Shown here piece after piece: positions 48,229 to 61,876 of a DNA stretch of 64,000 nt (position 1 is the first letter of the stretch; each line of letters starts with the position of its first letter). The notes below the pieces were generated by a model. The model ran no database searches, had not been told where the DNA came from, and saw nothing but the letters and a program-made list of their open reading frames with translations. The stretch lies in assembly GCA_026686845.1 (NCBI GenBank), contig JAIVEN010000015.1, forward strand, positions 9,343,501 through 9,407,500, given 5' to 3'. This DNA comes from Adenanthera pavonina (taxonomy: Eukaryota > Streptophyta > Magnoliopsida > Fabales > Fabaceae). The position numbers were made by a program, and so were the translations under genes.

Positions 48229-48379
48229 TCCTCCATTTGGATGAGGAAAAAATAGGAGAAGAGGAAAATTTGGGGAAAAATCAAGAAATAACTTAGATAT
48301 TTCCTTATCTAAATTCCTCTTTATTTTCTCTCCCAATATTTCTCTCATCATATTTTCTTCTCATTCCAAACAAAACCTT
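48229..48379. repeat. Imperfect inverted repeat, MITE-like
   Basis: The left arm CCTCCATTTGGATGAGG with purine-rich continuation faces a right arm that, reversed, reads GGTTTTGTTTGGAATGAGAA, with similarity over about 45 bases. No clear target duplication. Confidence 0.4.
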
Positions 48380-49484
48380 AAATCAATACCCCGTGGAAAT
48401 GAAACTCTTGGTCCTATTTATTATTTTCTTAAAGGCATTATTATTACTTTATATGCACATTTTATTTCTAACACCAAATCAGCTTAAATAAGATTCATGG
48501 CTCTCATATAAAAAAGAACTAGTTGAATCTAAACCTAAATCATTTAAGAGTTTTTAAGGACGCAATCAAATTGGGCTAATTGAAATATGATAATTAACAA
48601 AACTTGGTACAAATACTAATAATTAAAAAGTTAAAATGCACAAAACTTGAATTTTGATTTATGCATAGATACAATTTTTATCTTTAAAATTTGAAGATAT
48701 AATTCAAACTTAAGATTATATGCAAATAATTTTTGTCATTAATTACTTTGTTATTCTATTAATAAAAGTGTGATGCATAAAAAGTTAACTAGAATTAGCG
48801 ATAAATTAGTAACTTTATTCATGGTAATTTGTAAAATTTTAATTGTAACAAATTATTTATATAAAATAAAAAATTGACTCAAGTTTATTTCAATATGATT
48901 TTAAAAAAATATAAGATTATTGGTCGTGTGTATGAAAAAAATCTTGTTATAAGAAGTAAAACTCACTTCAGTGATATTTAGTTTCGAAATGATTAATTTC
49001 TAGATATCAATTGAAGGATACTGCTGGTGCTTGCCCAAAAATAAAATTAAAAACAAAAAGAAGAAGAAAGACAGATAGGAATCCACATATATAGCATCTC
49101 TATACACATCCAATTTGAATTAATATCAATATAAAATATAAAATTTGTAGCAAGTGGTGTTATACCCAACAATAAAACTTGTATGAGATTTGGTGTAATA
49201 ATAGACAAAAATATCTCAAGTTATCCAAATGATTTTAGCAGGTCATGCAGGTTTTGGGAGAGGGATATATATATGGAGTGAAGTTGACAAGTCATAGACG
49301 TCATAACAAAGGAGAATGAGGAGGGAGAGGTAAGAGATAGAGAGATTCAGCTCACCCTGGCTTAGCAGGTCACATTCTGGACCTAAAGAGCCTCCACCCC
49401 CCTCCCTCCAATTCAACTCAACAATCTCAAACAGATCTGAATATTCAACTCTCATCTCATCCCATGATATGATATCCTTTCCTC

Positions 49485-49515
<31 letters not shown>

Positions 49516-50547
49516 TCGCTTTCACTTTTCACTTCCCTGCCTAACCTCCACAGTTCCCTCACCTCGCTCCCAATTATTATGACTTCACCCATATAATTTT
49601 TTTTTTCCAATTGGACAACGCCACCCAAGGATGGCAACAAAAGGTTGGCCACATTTATTGGAACCTTCTTTTTCTCTCTTTTTTTTTTTGGGGGTTATTG
49701 TTGTTATTTTCAACTCTAACCTGTGAATGAGACTTGCGATCTACGTATGATCACCATTTCCTTGTTTTTTGTTCTTTATTTACCCACTCATTCGTCACCC
49801 TCCCAACACGTGTTGCTGACTTTCCTTCACTCTTCCACCTCTTGACCTGGATATATATAAGATATAAAATATTTACACCAATCAAATTCAATATAGATGG
49901 TTTAGCTAGATCTGTCACAAAATAACAAAAGCAAAAAAAATCTCTTTGAATACTTCTTCTGTATGATAATTGTTTTGTTATTTTATTTTATATTTTTAAT
50001 TCCGGCACCGCAAGAAAGAGTGATTAGTAAGTAATGAAAAGATTGGCCAACATGAAGGCTATGCAGATTCAACGGGTTAATGTTACAAGATTAATCCACC
50101 TTCCCAGTTTAATTTGGATATGAATCAGTCTCTAGAAAGGTGTTGACTAGTTGGGTCAAGCCCAGCAAGAGTAGAAGAAGAATGGTCTCTTATCTATATA
50201 TATATATATATATATATGCTCCGAAATATACAACAGTAGCGTTTGTTGGCTGTTGACCATTTCATCTGCACCTTTTTCTATTTGTTTAATTAATATATAA
50301 GCTAAGATTTTGCGTGAGGGAAACAGCGACAATTCGTTTGGTTTATTAGTATTGGTTAGTTGAGTGACTTATATATGACTCCAAGTAAGCATGCATGAAA
50401 AACAAAAGTCAGGTCTTTAATTTATACGCTACCTTTTCTTCCATTTTCCTTCTTTCTTTCTCACCCTGTAATGTTAATTTCCTCGAACCTTCATTCCCTT
50501 TGCCTTTTTCTTATGTGACTTTGTCTGCATTTATTATATATATAGAC

Positions 50548-50574
50548 GTGTGTGTGTGTGTGTGTGTGTGTGTG
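50548..50574. repeat. (GT)n microsatellite
   Basis: About 13 GT units, flanked by short TATA and ACATA repeats. Confidence 0.9.
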
Positions 50575-53500
50575 AATATACATACATACATATATGACTA
50601 GACGTGCCCTTAAGATTATGCGCCTCTGTCTCCCACAACTCTTTAGAGTCTCACTCTCAACAGTAGTTTTTTTTGCCCCTTCCTCTTTGAATATCCAAAA
50701 CCAGATTCTCTTGGCTGTATTCAACGTCATTAATTCTACACAAACTATTATAGATTTCTTTTTTCCTTTTAAATAACATTCTAAGGTCACAACGCTAGAT
50801 ACTGTGAAGATTTGTTCTCCATTAAATTAATACTCACTTTTCCGATCAAGTGGAAACCAGGTGGTTCAATTTGTTCTTCATTCGCAGTGAGACGGATATG
50901 TAGTATATTAAATTATTCCTTCTCCATTCATTCATTCATGCGAAGAAAAAGTGATAAAGAAAATGTGATTATGTATAAGATTCACAATATACTCGTAATT
51001 ATACTCATTTATTTTTTTATTTTTATCTTTTATCAAATACTCTTTAGTATATTCGTTTTGTCAGTGTATTGGATCCAACCCATTCTTTTTTTTTTTTAAT
51101 AGACCGGAATAATCCAACCCAATCTCCTATCAGGCAAAGTTGTCTATATATAGGACGGAAACAATAATTTTTAATTTTGGGTGTGAGAACAAACACCAAT
51201 AAATGAGAATAATTTCCAGCACACTGTAGGGACCTGCCTAGCTTAGAATGATCATCTCCATTTCAAGAAAAATAGATAATATTTTTTTCATAAATTTGAT
51301 TTAGATTTCCGAGACATTAAAAAACAAATAAAAACAATTAATTATTTAAATATTATAACGTGTTCAAATTTTTAATTTCATTCATAAGATAGAATGATTA
51401 CCTTATTAGCAACATATACTAAACCTTCAGAATGTATAATAATAATGAAAAAAATAGTTAAAGATAAGAACTAGTGTGGCTGAAAGAACTGGATTAGATT
51501 GTAAAGATTAAATGATTAAATTTTATTTAACAGAAAAAATTTAGAAATAGAGTTGAATTGAATGGGAGGGTTTGAAAATAGGAAATAAAAAAAAAACAAA
51601 AAAGTGGATGGGGTTAGGAAGGCAGCCACTAGGAACACATAGTGAAGGGAATATAGTGAATATTATTATTGTGAGAATAAATGTGCCACTTTATGGTTAC
51701 TACATTGATTGGTATGTCCTAACATATATAGTAGTAACATTAACTGGAAATTGTTGAGGGCAAAACGGAGAATTTATCTTCCATTCCCAGGAACCCACAA
51801 ATTTTTCATCGAGGAGTGGTGGGATGGAATTTGCTCTCCTAAGAAGGAGGCTATCTCAAACCAAACCAAGGAAAATGTCTATTTTCTGGGCAAAAAAAGA
51901 AAAAAGAAAATGTCTATTCCCTTTCCCTCTCCCTTTTCTTGGCTAAAATATTTGCATACCAAACACGCCATAATGATATATAATTTGACCAGAAACTGGA
52001 CGTGAATCTGTTCTTTCACCATTGACTGAAAAAATAATAATAAAAGCAATGACGAAAAATCTAGAAATTAATTGACTCGGAAGTTTGGTCCCTCCTCAAA
52101 AGAAGAATTGGCAAGGTCAGAAACACATAACAAATGTGGTAATAATGTGACGCGCCCTGGTATGATTTTGGGGCCTATATGCTTCCGACGGATGCTAAAT
52201 TATGCATGAATCAGTTACACATGAATCATGAAAAAGCATTTTCTTTTTCAATCTTCTCATCACAAAAAAGGTCCTTTACAAGATTGAAGGGCCAAGTCTT
52301 GTTGGGTTTTACTCATATGATTCGCAGAAAAATAATCAATAAAGCAAGACACCATTATTGATCTCTCAACTCCAAATATATATTACAGTAATTTAAGAAA
52401 TGGTTTTCTCAGTAAATGTCATTCTTCTTCTTTTTTTTTTTTCATTACAGGAAATTTTTTTAAGCATATTCTATTTTTTTTCAGTCTGAAACATATTATG
52501 CTGTACATAATAGTCCAAAAATGTGAGCCTACATACTGGAATCAATGTGGGATCCATGTTAGTTATATAGTACTGTAATTGATGAAAGTAAGATCTCTAA
52601 CTTATTTGGACAATCTTTAGAGAAAAGGAGATGTGAGGGAGTAAGAGAGAATGCGATTCACATTAGGGTTTTTGAGTTTAATTAAATATCACAGAGAGAC
52701 AAAAGCGTCTCCATTTTCAAAATGCCATAATTACCACCTCTCAGTTTAAAAATGGGGTTATTGACTTCAAGATGGTATACGAGTTAAGAGTCTCAGTCTC
52801 TTCTAAGATAAAGAAAATTGAATATTTCATTTTATTATGATTTTTTCAATTAAAATGACCCTATCCATTTTAACAAAGTGCACAAAATAATTAGTTAATG
52901 CTTAAATGATCGTAATATGATTAGAAAATTTGACTATTGATTAATGTTAATCCATATATGAAAATATCCCAACATGTTATAGTTAAAATAAGTGTAAATA
53001 TATGTTATTTTTTTGTTACAGAAAATATGACAAATAAAATATTTTTGTAATGAGAATAATGTGTGTGAGAGATAATGATGGTGTGTGTGACAATAACACA
53101 TACCATCATTTTTTATGACAATATATAGCACATCATTTAATTCCAAAGAATAATGTCTGATGTGAGTGTGCGTGTGCGTAAATATCGTTTAAAAATGATG
53201 GTATAACGAAGAAGTTAAATTAAGATTAAAGTGTATCCGAGCCTATTCACACGAGATGAAAAGCTAGAAGTAATTAAGTAGTTACAGTAAGTAGGATAAA
53301 CACAAGTATTTTTCTTAAAAAAAAAGGACGGTGATGAGTTTATTGGCTGATGGAGACAAGAAGCAGCCACTAATCTGAGTAGAGTGCTTTTTTTTTTTTA
53401 TTCAAAGTAGAGTGCTTTTTTAGGATAATTAATTTTATCTTTTAGTCATGAATGGATCCAATGAATACATCCAATAATAAAGACAGGGTCCAAGTGAGGC

Positions 53501-53905
53501 AGTATTATTTTTCTTGTCTTGTTTCAGCAAACATGCAAAAAAAAAAACTTTGTATATTAAGATTATTTGGAATTTCCCCCATACAAAGCATTTAATTATT
53601 TAAATTATTTTTTAAACAACAATACAAAATTCATGTATTTTATAAAATTCATATTCGAAGATGTTTAATTTAATTTGATTTGATTTAAGGAAGGCTAAAA
53701 ACAGAGGGTAGACATAATTATTGGTTCAGACTTCAGATCATCATATAGAACTGTAGTTCACCCACCTTAATTCCGCACATTTAGGATTAGATGATGCCAA
53801 ATGTTATTATTAATTAAATATGTTAGATTTTTCAATATTAAAACATTAAATTGGAGATAGTGGGGGGAGGCACGCGGCTACTCCAATAATATATATATAT
53901 ATATA

Positions 53906-54148
53906 CTCCCTCCAATTTTAAATATAACCAACCTTCAACTATTCCACATATCTTAATAAAAAGAGTTTAATTATTAAATTTATTAAAAAAATTTAATATT
54001 TTTCTTCATTTATTTTTATTAATTACATTATATTTCATACTTCTCATAAAATTTATTTCTCACCTATTAATTACAAACTAAGAATATAAATAAAAAAATT
54101 AAGTAATACACTAAATATCTCTATACAAGCGTCTTATATTTGGATTAA
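53906..54148. mobile_element. Stowaway-like MITE, right end degraded
   Basis: Starts CTCCCTCCAATTTTAAATAT after a TA, and the right side carries GCGTCTTATATTTGGATTAA, the reverse of a typical Stowaway arm. The final GGAGGGAG has been lost. Confidence 0.5.
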
Positions 54149-57100
54149 ATAATACAATATATTTATATGTAGAACCGAAATAAGTGATTTTCTGACATCG
54201 TATCTGGGTCTGGGACACGTAGGACTCATCAAATCGAAAATTCCACACGCGTGGCCCTTTAATATATTTAAAACCTTTACACTCATTCTCTTCAATATTT
54301 TAGAAGTATTTATATATCAGGCAAAAAATAGTTTTTTATTTAGAAATTACTTAGATTTTGTTGTGTGGAAACATAATCATTTGTGGCAATTTAATGAACA
54401 GCTACTTGATGAAAAGCTTATGAAATCTGTATAAAGGATTTGGTGAGTACTTATAATAATCTGAAATATGTTCTGTATAAAAATTTATTTCTAAAGGTAT
54501 CAACATACGTCACGAAAAAAAATAAAAACACAGCAAATCATTCTTAAAGACAAAATAAGTAATATATAATTTCATGCGATAAGATCAACGCGACGGAGAC
54601 ATATAACTTTTATGAAAAACCAATTACGGATTTTCTCATTAATGATGAACACTAACATTTAACATGGATGATAACGAAACAATTTGAATGTCTACTAATA
54701 AACACTCACACAAAAAATCAATAACACCTACTTGTTACTAATATAATATCTTAATCAACAATATTAATAAATAAACAATAAAACCCATCAATATATCAAT
54801 ATACTATAATAAAATTTACAAAAAGTAACTATTTATTATTATTAAATAGTGCATCCTGTCTCAGATTTTGTGCAACACACGAGCTATTTTTTATTTATCA
54901 AGTCACACCATCCAATTTCTAGTTTCATATTACTCTATTTCAATAGTAATTTAAATATAAATAAATGTACAGTGATGAGACGAGCGTTTGATATCAGCGT
55001 ATAGAGAGTACAATGAGAAATTGAGAGGCCTGAGCCGCCGGTAACCACTTTGTCAGTTGAGGGGGGTACAAGTGCATTTGAAAGGCCATAATAATAAGGA
55101 GGGGGTGGTGGTGGGCCCGCCCACTAAAATTATTGCTCAAGAAGCAGCCACCTATTTTGTGGGCCCGTGGGCCTACTATTACCCATGTCTTGAAACAGTG
55201 TTCTAATATTGTAGCATGTCATCTAATCTTCGTACATGTAAAAGGCTAGCACACCTAAATATCTAGTTGCCATAAGAGCATGATCAAACATAATCCTGCT
55301 GACCTGGCCCAATCACCTTCTCCAGATTGAGATGTCTTACCTTAGACAGATGCCATCACGGTCCGTAAATATCTTTTTATAAATTTTATTAAAATATTTC
55401 TCCGAGATAATTAAGGTTCAACGCATTTAAACGGTATGAGATAAGGAGCAGATGTTTTAAAAGAACTTTAAAAAAACAAGTTTACTCGGTTGAGACTTAG
55501 TCTTTTTTCTTTTTAAATTTTTTCCATGTATCTAAATTTGCTCTCAATAATGAAATTTAAATTCCACTGAGTTTAAGGATATCTTAATTAACAGTAATAA
55601 CATACTATTATCCTTTCTTTTGGTCTTTTTAATTAAAAATACTATTGCCTAAGGATTTATGTTTTAAAATATGGAGATAATGGGTATTTTATTAACAATA
55701 TTATACAAATTTTAGGTTATTGTTAATACAATTATTATAAAAAAAATGAAATATGAAGTTTTTTTGAAAAAAATAATCAATCATTTCATGCTAACCTTTC
55801 ACACACCTAAAAGTTATTTTCGTTTTGACAAGCATGCATTAAAGAAGATAAAATCAGACGGAACACAATATGTTACATTAGAAGCATATATGAGGATTTT
55901 ATCATAATTTTTCCGATAATAATGCTAATTTTATATTTTTAAGGGGAAAGATAAAACTTTAATATTAATACTTGTCGGCCGAAAAACAAAATGATGACTT
56001 GTCCCCTCCCCCTCATCCTTTGTGTCCAGTGATAATTTGTCCATTTATTATTTTATTTTGTTAATCTCCTGCTGAAACATATTTATGAAGTTGAAATTCA
56101 CAGAGCCACACAACCATGATCAACTTGATAAAAATTAAATGGACAACAAATGAGGCTGTTTTCAGACGTAAATAAGAACTTTGAAAGCTACTCAGAGAAG
56201 CATAATGACATGGTTTGTTTCATATCAATGTGTTTACTTTTCTCCTAATATGTTACATTCTAATCAAGATACTTGGGTAATAATAATAATAATAATAATA
56301 GAGGGAAAAAATGAAATATCTTACATGATATCACCAAAATGATGTAACATTGATTTTTTTTTTTTGGTTGATCAAATATTAGGCTACAAAATAGTAAACG
56401 TCGTAATCCAACTTTTTGTCCCATACTCTATCAAGGTTGGATCTCAATAATTTTTTAATACAGAGTTTCCAAGTTGCCATAGTTTATGCTTATACTTGGT
56501 AATGGTACTGAGACACTGATTTTGATCATATCCCTACCTTCCTTGTCTGTGTGTTAATTAATAATAAATAAATGTCAATGAGAAAGTATTATTTTTCTCA
56601 AGCATTATTTGATCCACTTTCAAATATAAAATTCAATTTCTCCTCTATATTTAAATAACACTCATTTGATAAAAAATTTGGACGCTCTAAATTTTTTTAG
56701 GCAGACAAGATACTAACACATGTAGTAAAATAAAGGCCTGCCTGCACTTTGACTCTTAATTTTATAAGAATTTTAACTCCAAAGAAAAATCCAATAGGTA
56801 TATTTGCCGGCGAGGCAAGTAGTTCAAGAGGAATCCCACTCAGGAATCTTATCAAAAGAATTTATTTTTTAAAAAATATTGATAAATTCTTTCACTCTTA
56901 CATTGTGTTTGGTAGAAGAAAAAGGTCCCTGTGAAAGACAATAAACTTCTAGAAAATAAATCAAAAGCATATTTTAATTAACATAAAAATACACAATATT
57001 GAAGAATTAAACAAAGGTAAGAATTGCATAAGTGAAAGGCATTAAAGTCATTTCAATTTCATTTAATGCATGAAGATAGTAAAGAACAATTAAAGAAAAC

Positions 57101-57559
57101 CAAAAAAGCGGGATACGAACGTAACACCGCGCCGAATAAAAATCTAACTTGAGTTTTCTTATAGTTGACTTGTAGCTTTGAGCCACGTAGCTAATTTTCA
57201 ACCACGAGTCTTTTTAGTGATATTGAATAAATATTTCTTTCATTTCTAAAACAAACCAGGTACAATAAGCTACAAAATTTTCCACATCATACAGTAAAAT
57301 AATTTTACTAATTTATACGATTCATATTGAAGGACATGAACCTTTTCTTGTCGATAATTCAATTCTATCATAATTACTATAATTATAATTTCCTTTTAAT
57401 CATCAAACTGATTGCAAATTATGAATCAAAACTCGGCTGCTTCGGGTGGTAAACTGCTTCACGCTCCTTCAAACCAACTAACACAGACAAAAGACATTGA
57501 ATAGATTTACGAAACAGTCCTTGACTTTTTAGCGAAAGGACGAAGAAGCCCCCAGGATT
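54149..57559. other. AT-rich intergenic DNA downstream of the second CRF gene
   Basis: No gene supported. Holds a short (AAT)n tract at about 56278-56301 and a GGGCCC-containing stretch near 55110-55175. Probable CRF 3' UTR just left of 57560. Confidence 0.45.
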
Positions 57560-58318
57560 TTAGTTGGGCCACGTCAAGAAGTCCTCGAGGTCAAATTCGC
57601 CGAACTCTTCTTTCCCGAACTGTTGACTCGACACCATCATGTCCATGTCCGGCAGACACAAAGGCACGTCTATATCGAAACCGAACGCATCCACGTCGCC
57701 GTAACGGAAATCGTCGAACGCCGTCGAATTGCGGTCGTAGGGCAACACAGACGTCGGCGACCCTGCCGCATCGGAGTAGGAGACCGTTCCTTCAGTGCTG
57801 GGACTTTCATCCGCGGCAGCGATCGGCGTCGTTTTATCCTCCGTAATCACGGAGTTAGGGAAGTTGGTAATCGCGCTAGGACCCTTGAGCTTTAGTGCTG
57901 CCTTGTCGTACTCCGACGCGGCTTCCTCCGCCGTGTCGAAGGTCCCGAGCCAGACCCGTTTCCTTCGGATTGGGTCCCGGATCTCCGCAGCCCACCTGCC
58001 CCATGGCCGCTGGCGAACGCCCCTGAATCTGTTGTGGCAGCGAGAGGAGGCGTTAGAGGCCGGTCTCCTGAATCGGGTCGGGTTGGATTTGGCAGGAGAG
58101 GAAAAGGAAGAGGAGGAGGAAGAAGAAGCAGTAGGAGAGTTCAAGGAGGGAAGATGGATGGTGATATGTGTGACGTGCCGCTTGGTTGTGGACGATTTCT
58201 GTGGGGTTTCATCGGCGGAAGAGTCAGAATCAGTGGCATCGTGGTCAGTGAGTATGATTCTGAGGAGCCTTTGGCAGGTTTTTGTTCTTGTGTGATGGAG
58301 ATTAGAGTGGAGGGGCAT
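57560..58318 (-). CDS. AP2/ERF transcription factor, CRF type, intronless (252 aa)
   Basis: The ATG at 58318 starts MPLHSNLHHTRTK, directly ahead of the CRF motif (about 15-36: CQRLLRIILTDHDATDSDSS). The frame is open for 156 more codons upstream, but that part is C/T-rich leader with no further ATG until near the TATA tract, so the internal ATG is chosen. One AP2 domain (96-154) has FRGVRQRPWGRWAAEIRDP and WLGTFDTAEEAASEYDKAA. It is followed by GPSAITNFPNSV, SPTSVLPYD (187-195) and an acidic C-terminus with GEFDLEDFLTW, a likely activation region. The protein is a nuclear regulator by family. The AP2 domain and flanks are close to those of the gene at 43.8-44.8 kb on the same strand, which points to a local duplication in which this copy keeps the full tail. 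Confidence 0.93.
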   Translation of the reverse strand: MPLHSNLHHTRTKTCQRLLRIILTDHDATDSDSSADETPQKSSTTKRHVTHITIHLPSLNSPTASSSSSSSFSSPAKSNPTRFRRPASNASSRCHNRFRGVRQRPWGRWAAEIRDPIRRKRVWLGTFDTAEEAASEYDKAALKLKGPSAITNFPNSVITEDKTTPIAAADESPSTEGTVSYSDAAGSPTSVLPYDRNSTAFDDFRYGDVDAFGFDIDVPLCLPDMDMMVSSQQFGKEEFGEFDLEDFLTWPN

Positions 58319-58368
58319 GGCGATCGAGAGTGGATAGTGGAGATTGGAGAGGATTTTACTCAGTAGTA

Positions 58369-58437
58369 CTAAGGATGTGTGGGAGAGGAAATGGAAGAGG
58401 GGGAGGTGGGAGGAGTGATGGTTGAAGTTGGGTGCAT
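58369..58437 (-). promoter_or_regulatory. Upstream open reading frame in the CRF leader (22 aa)
   Basis: ATG at 58437 to TAG at 58369 encodes a Ser/Thr/Pro-rich 22-residue peptide (starts MHPTSTITPP) and ends 50 bases before the main ATG. It is the only ATG I see in the leader below the TATA tract. It could reduce translation of the main frame. Confidence 0.5.
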
Positions 58438-58741
58438 CAAGGAAGTAATTTGACAAGAAGAAGAAAGGATTGGGAGGAATCAAGAGGTGGTGATCCAAAG
58501 AAAAAGGAAGAGAATTTTTCCCTTTTTTACAGATAATATTGGAGGGAGAGGAAAAGAGGATCAGAGGAGTTGTAGATGCGTAGGATGGAATTGGGGAAAG
58601 ATGAGAGCGAAAGGGAAAGAGGAGGTGGAAGGTTGATGAGAGGAGAGAGAGGGTGGGAGGGTGAGAGCTTGGGGAGGTTTTGGCGAGAGAGAGGAAGAGT
58701 GAGTGGGGTGAGACAGTAAGAGCAACAAGGTGGAAAACAGG

Positions 58742-58760
58742 ATATATATATATATATATA
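58742..58760 (-). promoter_or_regulatory. TATA-like promoter tract of the second CRF gene
   Basis: An (AT)n tract about 425 bases upstream of the start codon on the coding strand, followed by a C/T-rich leader of about 390 bases, typical of plant core promoters. It could be a plain microsatellite. Confidence 0.45.
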
Positions 58761-61700
58761 GTGAAGTGGAGGCATTGGAATACCAAAGAAAAGTAGGTCT
58801 TCCAAATTCAAATTAATTTTTTTTCAAGAAAAAAAATCTACATAGAAAACGCCTCTTACTTTCAACCCAACAGCTTCAATCAAACGCCAAATTTCATGAC
58901 ACCCAGGCTTCTCATATTCAATCAAAACCTAACAACGCTAACCTTCTTTTTTTTTCGTCTCTCTTGGTCTCATACAATGCTAACCTTCCATTGATGTGAT
59001 TTTAAAAATAAAGACAAAATAATCAATTTAATTTTTTGTTCAAAATGGTGATGATTGGGTTGAGGGAGAAGAGAATTGGGAATGAATGGAAGTGAGGGGG
59101 ATGGGAGGGGGATGTGTGTCGCTCTCAGCGGTAGAGGAAACGCAGCTTCCAGGCTTCCAGCTGCCTCTGCTGACGTGTCGAACGTTCTGTCTCTATTCTC
59201 TTACATGTACTCCTTCTGCTCTCAAATAAAGATTTTTATTTAGAATATAAGAGAATATTTATTATATGTTATTAAAGAAGACTCTTATTTAATTTATAAG
59301 AAAGAAAGAAATAAATTCAACCAAAATAATTTTAATTTTGTGTGAGTGATTCAGTTAAAAAGTGTATACTTTTTCTCTTTTTACTCCCATATTTTCTTAA
59401 CTCCCGGTTGAATTTTCCTTCGAAAAAGGATGGTTTGAGTAAAATATAGAACAATGCAATGAGTGGCGGGGTCATCCTTGCCTCTTAACCCTTCACTTAT
59501 TTAATCTTTCTTTCATTTCATCACTTAGAATCATATATAGGAATTAACTGGGATTTAACGAGCACCAATTTTTAAACAATCTGAGCGATTCATTTAAAAT
59601 TTAAGGATTGAAATCTTAACCTTTGATCCTTTGGGTTGGATACTAAGAATTCGGACAGTGTAGTAGCTCACTAATATGTCACTGATTACGTCTTCACCTG
59701 AATCTACCCATTTTCCTTAGCTGCCGCTTCTTACGCTGGACTACCCTTGAAAAGTATATATAATTACACAAGATTTGAAGCGTAATTAATTGAAATTAAA
59801 TTAATGACTTAATTTATGTTAACATAAGTTGCAGAAGCTCTTGTTAAACAAGTAGTTGATATGGATACTCTGGCCACATTAAAAAAAAAAACTTAATTTT
59901 ATCAGCGACTAATACCTTAAGATATGTTACAGTTACTTTCGAAAACAATTTACTTATTTATTCATTCCTAATAAAAAATAAAAAATAGCCCTCCAAGATT
60001 GGTTGCTTAGAGTTTACTTATGCTGTGTCTTGGGGAAGAAGCAAAGGGAAAGAAGCCGGCTAGCGAGTCAAGCACGTGTCTTCTTATCCCTCTTAAGGGG
60101 CACAAAGATTACAGTTCGCAGATAGTGACACCTTCCAGTTAGACTTCTCAAGCCTTTTTTTTTTTAAAATAAATAAATTAATCTCAAGATTTTGTAAATA
60201 TTAAAATTAAGTTGCTTTGATCACCTAAAAATAATCTTAGGACCAAAATAAGTTATATACCATAAACATTATTTTATAAGTTACGGCCTCACATACGTAT
60301 ATTGTTGCTGACTAAATGTGAATTTTGTTTTTTTAAATATAGTCTGAAAAAAAAATTAAAATTATACTTTCTATTATTTATAAATAACATGACTTGCTTA
60401 ATTTTGTTTTTATCTATTATATTGATGCGCAGGTAGTGCTTTCCCGGCGTGCACTTGGTGGCTAAACATAAGAAATTGTAAAGTCAACCTAATCATCCAA
60501 CTGATTTAAGGATTATTTTCATTTTTATTGGATGATTTGGCAAGAGACCACTTCATCAATCCCATAATTCACAGCTTTTCATATCAAGCACTGTATTTCA
60601 CCCACTACATCCCACTAACAAGGTGCTCCTTGCTCTTTGGTTTTTAACTAATTTACATTTTGAAGAAAAATTAATTATAATTATTAGAAAAAACTAGTTA
60701 CAAATATTAAATTTTTAAAAAGAATTTTAATATCTTATTTTTAATTTTATTAATTTTTAAATTTTATTTCTTTTTTTTTTAAATTAATAGAAATAAAAAA
60801 ATAAATTACTAAAAAAATTAATGACATGTTATATTTTAAATCAATTAAGATTTAAAAAACCCTTTTGATATGGTCAAGAGAAAGTACAACACAGAATGTG
60901 ATTGTGGTCAAACCCTAGATTTTATTTCTTTATTAATTAATTGTTGTGATACAGTAAGTACTTGATGGGTGTCAGATCAGATATGAACAGTTTGGGTTTC
61001 GGATTTACTGTGGAAAGAATGTCAAGTTGTGAACATCCGTCTCATCACAGTGTCCTTATTCTCGAAATGGTCATGGATTGAGCGAATCAATCCCACGTAC
61101 AAGAGCAACTCGTACCTAGAGAAAGCTAGCTTGTGTACCCGTCCCGCTGGGTTAAAATTAGCACAGTTCGAAGGCAGTTCAAAATAAAGTAAACTAGGGT
61201 CTGATACTCTCGTATCAAACATCACATGAAAAATTAAATTACACAGTAGAACGCCTCCAATTACCTTTTTCTGTCTAGTCTTTTCCTCTGCAAGACTTTG
61301 GTCTTGCCCTGTAATTCGAAAAAAAAAACAGGAGAACTGAAAGCACTGGGTCTGGGAGGGGAGGAGGATGTAATTTAGTGGTATCTACAGAATATTGAAC
61401 TGAAAAGCTAAAGGCTGAAGCTGTTCTACAACCTACAGCATCCATGGACACGGCATATGGTACCTATGGATGCGGACGGCTCTGCTTGACAAATATCAAA
61501 ATATATATATAGTAAAATATGATATATGTACTACGCTAAATATATATATATATATAATATATCAATATAAGTATCAGCATAACATAAGTATAGTATTTTT
61601 TTAACCCATCCCCTCCTGGGTGTTCTGGGTTCCAGCATTGTGGAAAGGGGAGGAACTATGTGTCATTATTTGTCCCATTTCCTTTTGATGGGGGAAAAAA

Positions 61701-61876
61701 GATTATCATGTGAGAAATTTGCATAGTTGGAAGTGTTTTAGCATTCTGGAGCTGTCACGGAAATAGGAAGGTCAGACATTAAGACAGTTTTCGCTTTCCC
61801 AGAACGAAGCATGCACAAAACATGCCTTGCGTTTTCAGAGGTACCTTTCACCATCTAGGAATGACAATTATAGCTC
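58761..61876. other. Intergenic DNA upstream of the second CRF gene
   Basis: Mostly AT-rich. A CTCCTTCTG Stowaway-like start lies near 59210 without a clear partner. A CACGTG occurs near 60074. A 68-codon minus-strand frame at 61022-61225 has coding-like composition but no recognised family. No firm gene. Confidence 0.4.

Larger units (their letters stand above)
47536..53903. other. Gene-poor AT-rich DNA between the two CRF genes
   Basis: No coding gene or RNA supported. It contains a MITE-like inverted repeat (48229-48379), (AT)n tracts near 49492-49514 and 50196-50217 and a (GT)n tract (50548-50574). GGCCCTGTTTGGT at 47789 looks like one terminus of an old Harbinger/hAT element with no partner found. 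Confidence 0.45.

Noticed and set aside
50491..50790. 99-codon minus-strand frame with Thr-His repeats
   Set aside because: Created by the GT microsatellite.
53380..53420. Short repeated AGTAGAGTGCTTTTTT
   Set aside because: A tiny local duplication around a T-run, explained by slippage.
57623..58366. Three GC-rich plus-strand frames of 90-166 codons
   Set aside because: Antisense shadows of the intronless CRF gene.
58319..58786. N-terminal extension of the second CRF to 408 aa
   Set aside because: The extra 156 codons are C/T-rich leader, begin inside the TATA-like tract, and the CRF motif follows the internal ATG directly.
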